A model generated the notes under the pieces. It did not search any database, was not told the origin of the DNA, and saw only the letters and a list, made by a program, of their open reading frames with translations. From an uncultured Actinoplanes sp. (lineage in GTDB: Bacteria; Actinomycetota; Actinomycetes; Mycobacteriales; Micromonosporaceae), in assembly GCF_934643405.1 (NCBI RefSeq), contig NZ_CAKUCL010000006.1, forward strand, positions 1-64,000: a stretch of DNA of 64,000 bases. Direction: 5' to 3'. Position numbers and translations under genes: made by a program. Positions 1 to 7,366 of the stretch are shown piece by piece. Each line of letters begins with the position of its first letter. Position 1 is the stretch's first letter.

Positions 1-24
1 ACGGCTCGACGCCGGAGGGCTCGG

Positions 25-834
25 TCATGAGCGTGGGGGCCCGGCGGCTATGCGCTCGCGGATCGGGCCCGTCCGGTCGCCGCCGTCGGGCATCTGCCAG
101 CGCGTCTCCATCCACCACGTGCACCCCGCCTCGGCCCACGGCGCGACGATCGCCGCCGCCTCCGCCGGGTCGCCGGCTGGCGTCTCACCCTCGGTGAGCA
201 CGTCCAGGCCCGGCGGTGCGCCCTGCGCGGCGAGCCAGGAGCGCATTTCCCGTACGGCGTCCAGCCCCCCGCCGTGACCAGGAATGATGCCGTCGCAGCG
301 GAGCACCCGGCGCATCGATTTCAGCCGGGGCCAGACCCCGACCACCCAGATCGGCACGCGTTCCTGCACCGGACGGGCCACCTCGCCGAGGGTGTCGCTG
401 CCCACGGCGTACTGATAATGGCGCCCCTGATATCGCCGCCCGCCGGACCAGAGCGTGCGGATCAGGTCGATGCCCTCGTCCATCATGGCGGCGCGGGTGC
501 GCAGATCGGTGACCTCGCCGGTCTGCGGCAGGAAGCCGTCGGTCGCGCCCACGCCGATGCCCAGGACGGCCCGGCCGCCGGAGAGCTGATCGACCGTGGC
601 GACCTGGCTCGCCACCTTCCACGGGCGGCGCCAGGGCAGCGGCGTCAGGATCGTCCCCAACCGCACCCGCTGCGTCGCGACCGCCATCGCGGCGAGCAGG
701 CTCCAGGCGTCCACCCCGTATCCCGCCTCCCACACGAACACGCCGTCCCACCCGGCGCGCTCGGCCAGGATCGCCTGCTCGAGCTGCTCGGACGCGGTGC
801 CGCCGGGGAGGATCACGCCGTACCGGAAAGTCAT
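25..834 (-). CDS. LLM-class flavin-dependent oxidoreductase
   Basis: Predicted luciferase-like (LLM) monooxygenase, a cytoplasmic TIM-barrel enzyme that uses FMN or F420; the substrate cannot be read from sequence. The 269-residue product has the family's N-terminal strand (MTFRYGVILP), AERAGWDGVFVWE, the RVRLGTILTPLPWRRPWK stretch and DQLSGGRAVLGIGVG near residue 95. It is a little shorter than classical LLM enzymes (about 300 residues) and ends in a Trp-rich segment before a short basic tail. The ATG at 834 has no strong ribosome-binding site. It diverges from the VOC gene across only about 50 bp, so the two may share a promoter region. Family call firm; cofactor and substrate unknown. Confidence 0.85.
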   Translation of the reverse strand: MTFRYGVILPGGTASEQLEQAILAERAGWDGVFVWEAGYGVDAWSLLAAMAVATQRVRLGTILTPLPWRRPWKVASQVATVDQLSGGRAVLGIGVGATDGFLPQTGEVTDLRTRAAMMDEGIDLIRTLWSGGRRYQGRHYQYAVGSDTLGEVARPVQERVPIWVVGVWPRLKSMRRVLRCDGIIPGHGGGLDAVREMRSWLAAQGAPPGLDVLTEGETPAGDPAEAAAIVAPWAEAGCTWWMETRWQMPDGGDRTGPIRERIAAGPPRS

Positions 835-874
835 GCGTCGTTCTTAACAGGACCCACCGACAGTTTCTTGAGAC

Positions 875-887
875 CATGCGACGCATG
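875..887. promoter_or_regulatory. Palindrome between divergent starts
   Basis: CATGCG-A-CGCATG is a perfect 6+6 palindrome covering the start of the VOC gene. A 9-bp copy of one arm, CATGCGTCG at 832-840, sits in inverted orientation over the start of the LLM gene and pairs with CGACGCATG at 879-887. Both genes therefore begin with the same CGACGC-ATG context. It could be an operator for a shared regulator or chance symmetry; no regulator gene is adjacent. Confidence 0.35.
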
Positions 888-1259
888 GCTGCCATCGCAC
901 GACTCGCCGCGGTGTCCCTGGACGCCCGGGACCCGTCCGTTCTGTCCCGCTTCTACCAGGATCTGCTGGGCCTCGAGGTGTACTTCGAGTCGCCCGACTT
1001 CATCGCGCTCCGCGGCGCGCCCACCCTGCTCACCATCCAGCGGGTGACCGATCTGCCGCCGGTGTCCTGGCCGGAGGGGCCGATCCCGAAGCAGATGCAC
1101 CTGGAGTTCGCGGTGGACGACCTGGACGAGTCCGAGCGGGCGGCGATCGCGGTGGGTGCGCGGGTGGCCGACGAGCAGCCGTCACCCGATCGCTGGCGGG
1201 TCCTGCTCGACCCGGCCGGTCACCCGTTCTGCTTGACCACGCTGGTGCCGGAGGTCTGA
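885..1259 (+). CDS. VOC-family (glyoxalase/bleomycin resistance-like) protein
   Basis: Small vicinal-oxygen-chelate fold protein of about 124 residues. The N-terminal ARLAAVSLDARDPSVLSRFY and LLGLEVYF form the first beta-alpha-beta unit, MHLEFAVDDLDESERAA the second, and VLLDPAGHPFCLT is the usual C-terminal strand. This is the type found in many actinobacterial hypothetical glyoxalase-like proteins; metal ligands such as the His in MHLEF and late acidic residues are plausible but substrate is unknown. ATG at 885 is preferred over ATG at 876 because it shares its CGACGC context with the divergent LLM gene. Its 3' end overlaps the convergent RNase HI gene by 40 bp. Confidence 0.8.
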   Translation: MAAIARLAAVSLDARDPSVLSRFYQDLLGLEVYFESPDFIALRGAPTLLTIQRVTDLPPVSWPEGPIPKQMHLEFAVDDLDESERAAIAVGARVADEQPSPDRWRVLLDPAGHPFCLTTLVPEV

Positions 1260-1696
1260 AGCGCCTCCTGCAGGCCGCGGGCGGCGAGCCGGTCGGCGCG
1301 CTCGTTCTCCGGGTGGCCGGCGTGGCCCTTCACCCAGTGCCACTGGACGTCATGCCTGCTCACGGCCTCGTCCAGCCGCTGCCAGAGGTCGACGTTCTTC
1401 ACCGGCTGCTTCGCGGCGGTCTGCCAGCCGTTGGCCTTCCACCTCGGTAGCCACTTGGTGATGCCGTCGCGTACGTAGATGCTGTCGGTGTAGAGCTTGA
1501 CCGTCATCGGCGCCCGGTTGAGCGTCTCGAGCGCCCGGATCGGCGCGGTCAGCTCCATCCGGTTGTTGGTGGTGGGCTCGGCCGTGCCGCCGCAGAGATC
1601 TTTTTCCTTGGTGCCGTAGCGGAGGACGGCACCCCAGCCGCCCGGGCCGGGGTTGGGAACGCACGCCCCGTCGGTGTAGATCTCCACGACACTCAT
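1220..1696 (-). CDS. rnhA: Ribonuclease HI
   Basis: Hydrolyses the RNA strand of RNA:DNA hybrids in the cytoplasm, acting in R-loop and primer removal. The 158-residue length and the full DEDD catalytic set fit: D9 in YTDGAC, E48 in NNRMEL, D71 in YTDSIYV and D135 in NERAD, with the WVKGHAGHPENE loop carrying the flexible catalytic His. The last 20 or so residues (LQEALQTSGTSVVKQNG) extend past the catalytic core and are encoded opposite the end of the VOC gene. Single-gene transcription unit, with start ATG at 1696. Confidence 0.96.
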   Translation of the reverse strand: MSVVEIYTDGACVPNPGPGGWGAVLRYGTKEKDLCGGTAEPTTNNRMELTAPIRALETLNRAPMTVKLYTDSIYVRDGITKWLPRWKANGWQTAAKQPVKNVDLWQRLDEAVSRHDVQWHWVKGHAGHPENERADRLAARGLQEALQTSGTSVVKQNG

Positions 1697-1786
1697 GGAG
1701 GCACCCTACTTTTCGCCCGGGCCGGGCCCCCCTGCCGGGTTCGGCGGCGGGGTGAGCGCCGCCATCGCCTCGCCACCCACGGGCCG

Positions 1787-2746
1787 GTGGCCTTTGCGGA
1801 CACGTATGGTGAACCGGTGGTTAGTGAGGACGCGGTCGACCTCCGGGACGTTGTCGTGCGTTACGGCGCCACGACCGCGGTCGGGGGAGTCTCGCTGCGG
1901 ATGCGGCGTGGCCGGGTGTTGGCGCTGCTCGGGCACAACGGGGCCGGCAAGACCAGCCTTCTGCAGGTGTGTGAGGGGTTCCGTCCGCCCGACGCCGGAA
2001 CCGCTCGCATCCTCGGGCTTGATCCGATCGCTGATCACGATGCGTTGATGCCGCGGCTGGGGATCATGCTGCAGTCCGGCGGGGTCTATCCGTGGGCGAC
2101 GGTGGGCGAGATCCTCCGGCTCTTCGCGTCCTTCGCGGTGAACCCGATCAATCCGGACAAGCTGCTTGATCTGCTCGGCTTGCGGAAGGTGGAGCGGACC
2201 CGGTTCCGCCGTCTCTCCGGTGGCGAGCAGCAGCGGCTCTCCCTGGCGATCGCGCTGGTCGGCCGACCCGAGCTGGTCTTCCTGGACGAGCCGACGGCCG
2301 GCATGGACACCGAGGCCCGGCACACGACCTGGGGCCTCATCGAGGAGCTGCGCACCGACGGCGTCTCCGTCCTGCTCACCACGCACCTGCTCGACGAGGC
2401 GGAACGGCTCGCCGACGACGTGGTCATCATGCGAGCCGGCGTGGTCGCTGCCACCGGCTCCCCGGCGCAGCTCACGGCCGCGGCGGGCATCGACCTTCTC
2501 GAGGTGCGCGCGGAGCCGGGTCTCGTGCCCGACGGCCGGCTGGCGCACCTCGACGTCACCGAGAACACCCCGGGTGAGTACGCCGTGGCCGGCGCCCTGG
2601 ACGCCGCGACGATCGCCGATGTCCTCGGCTGGTTCGCGGCCGCCGGCGCGAGCGTCACCGCGGTGAACACCAGGCGGCGCACCCTCGAGGACGTGTACCT
2701 GGCCCTGACCAGCGGCCCCGGCGAAAAGGCAACGGCGAACCGATGA
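1787..2746 (+). CDS. ABC transporter ATP-binding protein
   Basis: ATPase subunit of an ABC-2 (CcmA/DrrA-like) exporter that powers the membrane permease encoded just downstream. Visible motifs are Walker A GHNGAGKTS, signature LSGGEQQRL and Walker B VFLDEPTAGMD, followed by the switch His in LLTTHLLDEAERLADD. The C-terminal ~90 residues are the accessory domain typical of DrrA-like subunits and end in TRRRTLEDVYLALT. The start shown is GTG at 1787; GTG at 1817 is a good alternative because residues 1-10 look unlike homologues. It overlaps the permease by ATGA. Substrate unknown; drug, lipid or peptide export are the usual roles. Confidence 0.9.
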   Translation: MAFADTYGEPVVSEDAVDLRDVVVRYGATTAVGGVSLRMRRGRVLALLGHNGAGKTSLLQVCEGFRPPDAGTARILGLDPIADHDALMPRLGIMLQSGGVYPWATVGEILRLFASFAVNPINPDKLLDLLGLRKVERTRFRRLSGGEQQRLSLAIALVGRPELVFLDEPTAGMDTEARHTTWGLIEELRTDGVSVLLTTHLLDEAERLADDVVIMRAGVVAATGSPAQLTAAAGIDLLEVRAEPGLVPDGRLAHLDVTENTPGEYAVAGALDAATIADVLGWFAAAGASVTAVNTRRRTLEDVYLALTSGPGEKATANR

Positions 2747-3501
2747 GCGGCACCTTCGCGCCGGCTCCTGGCCGAGCACCGATGCGGTCGGTGCTGCGCA
2801 GCCAGGTCCGGATGGAACTGACCTTGACGGCCCGCCGTGGCGAGGCCGTCGTGCTCGCGATGGGCGTCCCGTTGCTCGTCCTGCTGGGCGCCGGTCTGAC
2901 CCACGCGACCAACGTGCCCGGCGGCGACCGGCTGGCGTTCGTCGTGCCGGGCGTCCTGGCGCTGACCGTGATGTCGACGGCGTTCACCGGGCAGGCGATC
3001 ACCACCGGTTACGAGCGCAGCTACGGGGTGCTCAAGCGTCTGGGTGCCTCGCCGCTGACCCGCCCCGGCCTGCTGTTCGCCAAGATCGCCGCGGTGCTGG
3101 CGTTGATCGTCGTCCAGCTGGTGGTGCTGGCCGCGGTGGGTGTGGCCGTCGGCTGGCGGCCGCACGCGGGCCAGTTGCTGCCGGCCGCCGGGGTGACCGT
3201 GCTGGCCGCCGCGGCGTACAGCGGGCTGGCGTTGCTGCTGGCCAGCGTGTTACGACCGGAGACGACGACCGCGGCCGCGACGTTCATCTACGTGCTGATG
3301 CTCGCCGCCGGCGGGATCATGTTCGCCGCTCCCGACCTGGGCACGGCGGGGTGGTTCATCCTGCCGCTGGCGGCGCACGCCGAGGCGTTGCGGGCGACGC
3401 TTTCGCACGACGCCCCGATCCCCGGCGCGATCTGGTTGAGCCTGGGCGCGTGGGCCGTGGTCTTCGTGACCGCGGCAGCGCGCAAGTTCCGCTGGGAGTG
3501 A
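2743..3501 (+). CDS. ABC-2 type transporter permease
   Basis: Integral membrane partner of the preceding ATPase. The 252 residues give about six hydrophobic spans: VLAMGVPLLVLLGAGL, LAFVVPGVLALTVMSTAF, IAAVLALIVVQLVVLAAVGV, AGVTVLAAAAYSGLALLLAS, FIYVLMLAAGGIMF and LSLGAWAVVFVTAA. The cytoplasmic loop GYERSYGVLKRLGASPLTR is the conserved coupling segment of this family, the same type as in the permease at 5238-6047. Translationally coupled to the ATPase through ATGA and ends at a small palindrome before the convergent regulator genes. Confidence 0.9.
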   Translation: MSGTFAPAPGRAPMRSVLRSQVRMELTLTARRGEAVVLAMGVPLLVLLGAGLTHATNVPGGDRLAFVVPGVLALTVMSTAFTGQAITTGYERSYGVLKRLGASPLTRPGLLFAKIAAVLALIVVQLVVLAAVGVAVGWRPHAGQLLPAAGVTVLAAAAYSGLALLLASVLRPETTTAAATFIYVLMLAAGGIMFAAPDLGTAGWFILPLAAHAEALRATLSHDAPIPGAIWLSLGAWAVVFVTAAARKFRWE

Positions 3502-3513
3502 CCGGCGCCGGTC
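3500..3513. terminator. Short palindrome between convergent genes
   Basis: GACCGGCGCCGGTC, a perfect 14-bp palindrome, overlaps the permease stop codon and lies just before the response-regulator stop on the other strand. It could act as a weak bidirectional terminator. There is no T-tract, and such GC-rich palindromes also occur by chance in this genome. Confidence 0.3.
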
Positions 3514-3514
3514 T

Positions 3515-4132
3515 TCAGAGCAGACCGTTCTCCATCGCTGTCGTCACCGCCGCCGTGCGGTCGGTGACGTCCAGCTTGGTGAAGATGCGCAGGAGATGCG
3601 TCTTCACGGTCGCCTCGGAGATGAACAGCTCCCGGCCGATCTCGGCGTTCGTCAGGCCCCTCGCCACCAGGCGCAGCACCTCCGACTCGCGCGCCGACAA
3701 CGCCGGCAGGGCGGGCATCCGCACCTGCCGGACCAGGGTGGACGCCACGCTCGGGGCGAGCACCGTCTCCCCGCGAGCCGCCGCCCGGACCGCCCCGGCC
3801 AGCTCGCCCGGGGACGCGTCCTTGAGCAGGTAACCCGAAGCGCCCGCCTCGATCGCCCGGAGGATGTCGCGGTCGGCCTCGTAGGTGGTGAGGACCACGA
3901 CGCGGACGCCGGGAACCTTGGAGAGCAGCGACTCGGTCGCGGAGACACCGTCGCCGCCGGGCATGCGCAGGTCCATCAGGACGATGTCGGGGCGTTCCGC
4001 CCGGGCCAGCTCGACGCCGGACGGGCCGGACGACGCCTCGCCCACCACGGTGAGGTCGGGCTCGGCGTCGAGCATGCCGCGCAGCCCGTGCCGGACCACC
4101 GGGTGGTCGTCCACCAGCAGGATCCGGATCAT
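3515..4132 (-). CDS. NarL/LuxR-family response regulator
   Basis: DNA-binding partner of the adjacent histidine kinase. Receiver domain spans residues 1-120 with acidic pocket D8-D9, phosphoacceptor D54 (VLMDLRMPG), the conserved Thr in VVLTTYE and Lys in YLLKDA. The C-terminal LuxR helix-turn-helix covers residues 140-205 (LSARESEVLRLVARGLTNAE, ISEATVKTHLLRIFTKL). Normal length at 205 residues. The start ATG overlaps the kinase stop (ATGA). Operon order ATPase-permease-kinase-regulator resembles DesK/DesR and drug-export systems, so it probably controls its own exporter. The DNA target is not evident. Confidence 0.95.
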   Translation of the reverse strand: MIRILLVDDHPVVRHGLRGMLDAEPDLTVVGEASSGPSGVELARAERPDIVLMDLRMPGGDGVSATESLLSKVPGVRVVVLTTYEADRDILRAIEAGASGYLLKDASPGELAGAVRAAARGETVLAPSVASTLVRQVRMPALPALSARESEVLRLVARGLTNAEIGRELFISEATVKTHLLRIFTKLDVTDRTAAVTTAMENGLL

Positions 4133-5259
4133 GCCGGCACCTCCAGTTCGATCGTCGTGCCCATGTCGGCGTGGGACCGTACGGTCAGGACGCCGTTGAC
4201 CTGCTCCGCCCGTGCCCGCATGCCGCTGAGCCCGTAGCCGTCGGACGAACCGGCCGGGAAACCGCAGCCGTCGTCGCGGACGACCAGGCGGACGTTCGCC
4301 GGGGTGTAGGCGATGAGCACCGCCGCCTCCCGCGCGCGGGCGTGCCGCCGCACGTTGGTCAGCGCCTCCTGCGCCGCGCGCAGCACCACGACCTCGACCG
4401 GCGTGGGGAGGTTCCGCTCGTCGCCGGACACGCGGAAGGTGGCGGGCGTGCCGGTCTCCTCGGTGAACCGGGCGGCCTGACGGCGTACGGAGTCGGGAAG
4501 TGAGCCCGAGGCCAGCGCCGAGGGTGAGAGAGCCGCGACGAGTGCCCGGGCCTCCGCGAGGTTCTCCTTCGCGGTACGGACGGCGAGCGCGAGCCGTTCG
4601 TCCCGCAGCTCGGGGTCGGCCGCCTGGAGCAGCGTGATGATGCTGGTGAAGCCCTGGGCGAGGGTGTCATGGATCTCGCCGGCGAGGCGGGCCCGCTCGG
4701 CCGCCGCCGACAGCCGCGCCACCTGGGCGCGGCTCGACTCCAGCTCGTCGATGAGTTGCGCGCGTTCCTCGCTCTGGGTGAGCACCCGCATGATCCAGAA
4801 CCCGAGCCAGATGCCGGCGGACGCCGAGATCACCGCGATGACCAGTTGCACGCGGACCGCCGCGAGGCCGTCGGGGGCGGCCGCCACCACCGGAACCAGG
4901 TTGATCACGACGACCATCACCATGGCGGTGCGCAATCGCACCATCTGGAAGCACAGCGGCGTGAGGGCGAACAGCAGCCAGGTGCTGAACGGGTCGGCCA
5001 GCACGGCGACGGCGAACAGGACGACCTGGCCGGTCAGCACGATCAGCGACGCGGTGCCGTCGAGGTTGCGCGCGATCAGGCGGCGGCCGGCGGCGAGGTG
5101 CAGGAGGACCATGATCCCGATCGCGCCGGCGGCCAGACCACGTCGCCAGGGCGCCGGCTCGGTGGCCAGAAGCGTCGCGGCCGCCAGCGCGACCGCGACC
5201 ACCCCGAAATACGCGTCCCACCACCAGTTCGGCCCGCTCAGCGATCGCGGTCGGACCAT
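4129..5259 (-). CDS. Sensor histidine kinase (HisKA_3 type)
   Basis: Membrane sensor kinase of the NarX/DesK group. Residues 15-160 hold about six hydrophobic segments with no sizeable extracytoplasmic domain, so it may sense the membrane itself. A short coiled coil (EERAQLIDELESSRAQVARL) leads to the HisKA_3 box AGEIHDTLAQGF with phospho-His H197. The HATPase domain shows AAQEALTNVRRHA (N box), DDGCGFPAG (G1) and GYGLSGMRARAEQ (G2). A longer upstream reading frame exists, but it lies inside the permease gene; ATG at 5259, 22 bp inside the permease 3' end, gives a normal N-terminus. 376 residues. Confidence 0.93.
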   Translation of the reverse strand: MVRPRSLSGPNWWWDAYFGVVAVALAAATLLATEPAPWRRGLAAGAIGIMVLLHLAAGRRLIARNLDGTASLIVLTGQVVLFAVAVLADPFSTWLLFALTPLCFQMVRLRTAMVMVVVINLVPVVAAAPDGLAAVRVQLVIAVISASAGIWLGFWIMRVLTQSEERAQLIDELESSRAQVARLSAAAERARLAGEIHDTLAQGFTSIITLLQAADPELRDERLALAVRTAKENLAEARALVAALSPSALASGSLPDSVRRQAARFTEETGTPATFRVSGDERNLPTPVEVVVLRAAQEALTNVRRHARAREAAVLIAYTPANVRLVVRDDGCGFPAGSSDGYGLSGMRARAEQVNGVLTVRSHADMGTTIELEVPA

Positions 5260-6047
5260 CGGAACGTCACCAGGCACAGCACCAATCCGATCACAGACCA
5301 GGCGCCGAGCACCAAGGCCGTACGTCCGAGCTCCCATTGGCCGGCCACCTCGAAGCCTCTCATCGAGTCGGGCAGGAACACGTACCGGAAGCCCTGCGCC
5401 ATCCACTTCACCGGGAAGACCGACGCCACCGTGGTCAGCCACGCGGGCAGCTGGTTCGGCGGGTAGATGAACACGCCCGAGATGAACTGCAGCGCCACCA
5501 CCGGCACGTTCAGGATCGCGCCGGCCGTGCGGGCGTGCCGCACCAGCGCGCTCACCGCGATGCCGAGCAGCGAACACGCCGCCACCGACAGCACGAACAG
5601 CCAGAGGAACGTCAGCCAACGACCCGCGCCCGGCAGCGACATGCCGAAGACGACCACACCCACGCCCACCAGGACGACGACCTCGGCCACGCTCAGCATC
5701 AGGACCAGGATCAACTTCCCGGTCACGTACGCCGTCGAAGTGATCGGTGTGCCGTGCAACCGTTTGAGCGTGCCGTCCTCCCGGTCCATCGCCAGACCCG
5801 AGCCCATCGTGACGAAGGCCGTGGAGAGGATCCCGTACGCGATCATGCTGGCTGAGAAGACGTGGCTGGCGCTCACCCCCGGCTGGTTGTAGTCGTCCTT
5901 GAAGATCGTGCCGAAGAGCAGCAACAGCATGGCCGGGAACGCGAACGTGAACACCACGGCCGTGCGGTCACGCAGGAACTGCAGCATCTCGACCCGGCCG
6001 CGGCTCATCCCGCTCGCGAGGGTGCTGGGCAGAACGGCGGCGCTCAT
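5238..6047 (-). CDS. ABC-2 type transporter permease
   Basis: Membrane subunit of the exporter encoded with the ATPase at 6044-6880. 269 residues with six predicted spans including TAVVFTFAFPAMLLLLFGTI, ASMIAYGILSTAFVTMGSGL, LILVLMLSVAEVVVLVGVGV, FLWLFVLSVAACSLLGIAVS, VPVVALQFISGVFIYPP and ALVLGAWSVIGLVLCLVTF. The loop MDREDGTLKRLHGTPITSTA and the late SGVFIYPPNQLPAWL/FPVKWMAQGFRY segment are hallmarks of ABC2_membrane proteins. Coupled by ATGA to the ATPase and overlapping the kinase by 22 bp, so all four genes form one operon. Confidence 0.92.
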   Translation of the reverse strand: MSAAVLPSTLASGMSRGRVEMLQFLRDRTAVVFTFAFPAMLLLLFGTIFKDDYNQPGVSASHVFSASMIAYGILSTAFVTMGSGLAMDREDGTLKRLHGTPITSTAYVTGKLILVLMLSVAEVVVLVGVGVVVFGMSLPGAGRWLTFLWLFVLSVAACSLLGIAVSALVRHARTAGAILNVPVVALQFISGVFIYPPNQLPAWLTTVASVFPVKWMAQGFRYVFLPDSMRGFEVAGQWELGRTALVLGAWSVIGLVLCLVTFRWSDRDR

Positions 6048-6880
6048 CGGTTCGCCCCGATCAGGCCGAGGTAGGTGTCCTCGAGGGTGGGGCGGGTGAC
6101 GGTCAGCGTCGACAGGTCGGCGTCCTCGGCGACCAGCTTGCGGATCAGCTCGGTGGGGTCGGCGACCCGTTCGGTACGGCGTAGCCCGTCCTGCCCCCAG
6201 CTCACCGTGGCCCCCGCTTGGCCGCGCCCGCCCAGCGTGGCCGGCGTCCCCTCGGCCAGGATGCGGCCCGCCGCGATCACCGCGAGCCGGTCGGCCAGGG
6301 CTTCGGCCTCGTCCAGGTAGTGCGTGGTCAGCAGGATCGTGGTGCCCTCGGCGGCCAGGGCCCGGATCAGGTCCCAGAAGAGCCGGCGCGCCTCCGGGTC
6401 GAACCCGGTGGTCGGCTCGTCGAGGAAGAGCAGCTCCGGCCGGCCGACGATGCCCAGCGCGACGTCGACCCCGCGGCGCTGGCCCCCGGACAGCTGCCGG
6501 ATGCGGCTGTGGCGCTTCCCGGTGAGCCCGACCAGCTCGATGACCTCGTCGGTGGGGCGCGGATCCGGATACAGCCCGCCGATGTGCCGGACCATCTCGG
6601 CGACGGTGAGCTCGGCGGCGTCGTCCGTGTCCTGCAGGACGATGCCGATCCGGGCCCGCCAGGCGCGCCCGGCGGTACCCGGATCCGCACCGAGCACACT
6701 GACGTCGCCCCCGTCGCGACGCCGGTGCCCTTCCAGGATCTCGGTGGTCGTGGTCTTGCCCGCACCGTTCGGCCCGAGCAGCGCGAAGACCTCCCCGCGC
6801 GAGATCGACAGGTCGATGCCCCGGACAGCGTCATGTCCCCGATACGTCTTGCGGAGCCCCTTGACCTCGATCGCTGTCAT
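6044..6880 (-). CDS. ABC transporter ATP-binding protein
   Basis: First gene of the exporter/two-component operon. Walker A GPNGAGKTTT, signature LSGGQRRGV, Walker B LLFLDEPTTGFD and switch His in LLTTHYLDEAEALADR are all intact, so an active ATPase is expected. A C-terminal accessory domain ends in TRPTLEDTYLGLIG, the same ending as the ATPase at 1787-2746, indicating related DrrA-like subunits. ATG at 6880 (MTAIEVKGLRKTYRG) is chosen because it matches the usual N-terminus; an in-frame start at 6934 would add 18 basic residues. 278 residues. Confidence 0.92.
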   Translation of the reverse strand: MTAIEVKGLRKTYRGHDAVRGIDLSISRGEVFALLGPNGAGKTTTTEILEGHRRRDGGDVSVLGADPGTAGRAWRARIGIVLQDTDDAAELTVAEMVRHIGGLYPDPRPTDEVIELVGLTGKRHSRIRQLSGGQRRGVDVALGIVGRPELLFLDEPTTGFDPEARRLFWDLIRALAAEGTTILLTTHYLDEAEALADRLAVIAAGRILAEGTPATLGGRGQAGATVSWGQDGLRRTERVADPTELIRKLVAEDADLSTLTVTRPTLEDTYLGLIGANR

Positions 6881-7078
6881 GCGTCGATGGTGTCGCGAAA
6901 GCCCCGTCCCGCGGGACGACTGCACGGCCGTCATCCGCTGTCAACCGTTCGGTGGACAGACCCCCGCGACGGCCGCGCCGGTTCCGCGCCGCCGGGAACC
7001 TCGTCGCCTGCCGCGGTGTCGGGCTCACAGGGAGTGCGAAGGGTCCGCACAGGTCAGGGTTAGGCGGGTGTCGCACGA

Positions 7079-7098
7079 TTCGTTGAGGGCTCAACGAA
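7079..7098 (+). promoter_or_regulatory. Inverted repeat touching the Shine-Dalgarno site
   Basis: TTCGTTGAG-GG-CTCAACGAA, 9-bp perfect arms around a 2-bp centre, ends exactly where the strong AAAGGAGG ribosome-binding site of the next gene begins (7097-7104). As DNA it could be an operator. As RNA a GGG-containing loop is tight but a hairpin with fewer pairs could hide part of the Shine-Dalgarno sequence. It is the only obvious control element for the electron-transfer operon. Confidence 0.45.
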
Positions 7099-7110
7099 AG
7101 GAGGCGGCTG

Positions 7111-7365
7111 ATGGAGCGGGACATCGGGTTGCGGCGTACGGCGTTGCTCACCGGGGCGCTGGTGGCGGCCGGCGTGGCGGGGACGGTGGCGGCGGCGGTC
7201 GCGGCGCACGCGGCCGACTCGGCGGACGCCCCGGCGGTGCCGGCGCCCGCCGGTAGCGACAGCGGCGGCGACACGTCGGGTGGCGCGTCCGGCACCACGG
7301 ATCAACTGCCCGGGCTGTCGAGCGCGGATGACGGTGGCGGGCAAGCGACGTCGGGAGGCTCGTGA
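7111..7365 (+). CDS. Small exported or membrane-anchored protein
   Basis: 84-residue protein with a basic start (MERDIGLRR) and one hydrophobic segment (residues 10-32, TALLTGALVAAGVAGTVAAA) that could be a signal peptide or anchor, with AAHAAD as a possible cleavage site. The rest is low-complexity Gly/Ser/Asp/Ala. No domain recognised. It has the best ribosome-binding site of the operon (AAAGGAGG, 7 nt from ATG) and ends one base before the ApbE start, so it is co-translated with the flavin genes. The tail contains TSGGASGTT, which loosely resembles the S/T-G-A-S/T flavinylation motif but has an extra Gly; that link is speculative. Confidence 0.7.
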   Translation: MERDIGLRRTALLTGALVAAGVAGTVAAAVAAHAADSADAPAVPAPAGSDSGGDTSGGASGTTDQLPGLSSADDGGGQATSGGS

Positions 7366-7366
7366 G

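Noticed and set aside
185..895. Long frames opposite and across the LLM gene
   Set aside because: Arg/Ala/Gly-rich shadows typical of high-GC DNA; the LLM frame has clear family motifs.
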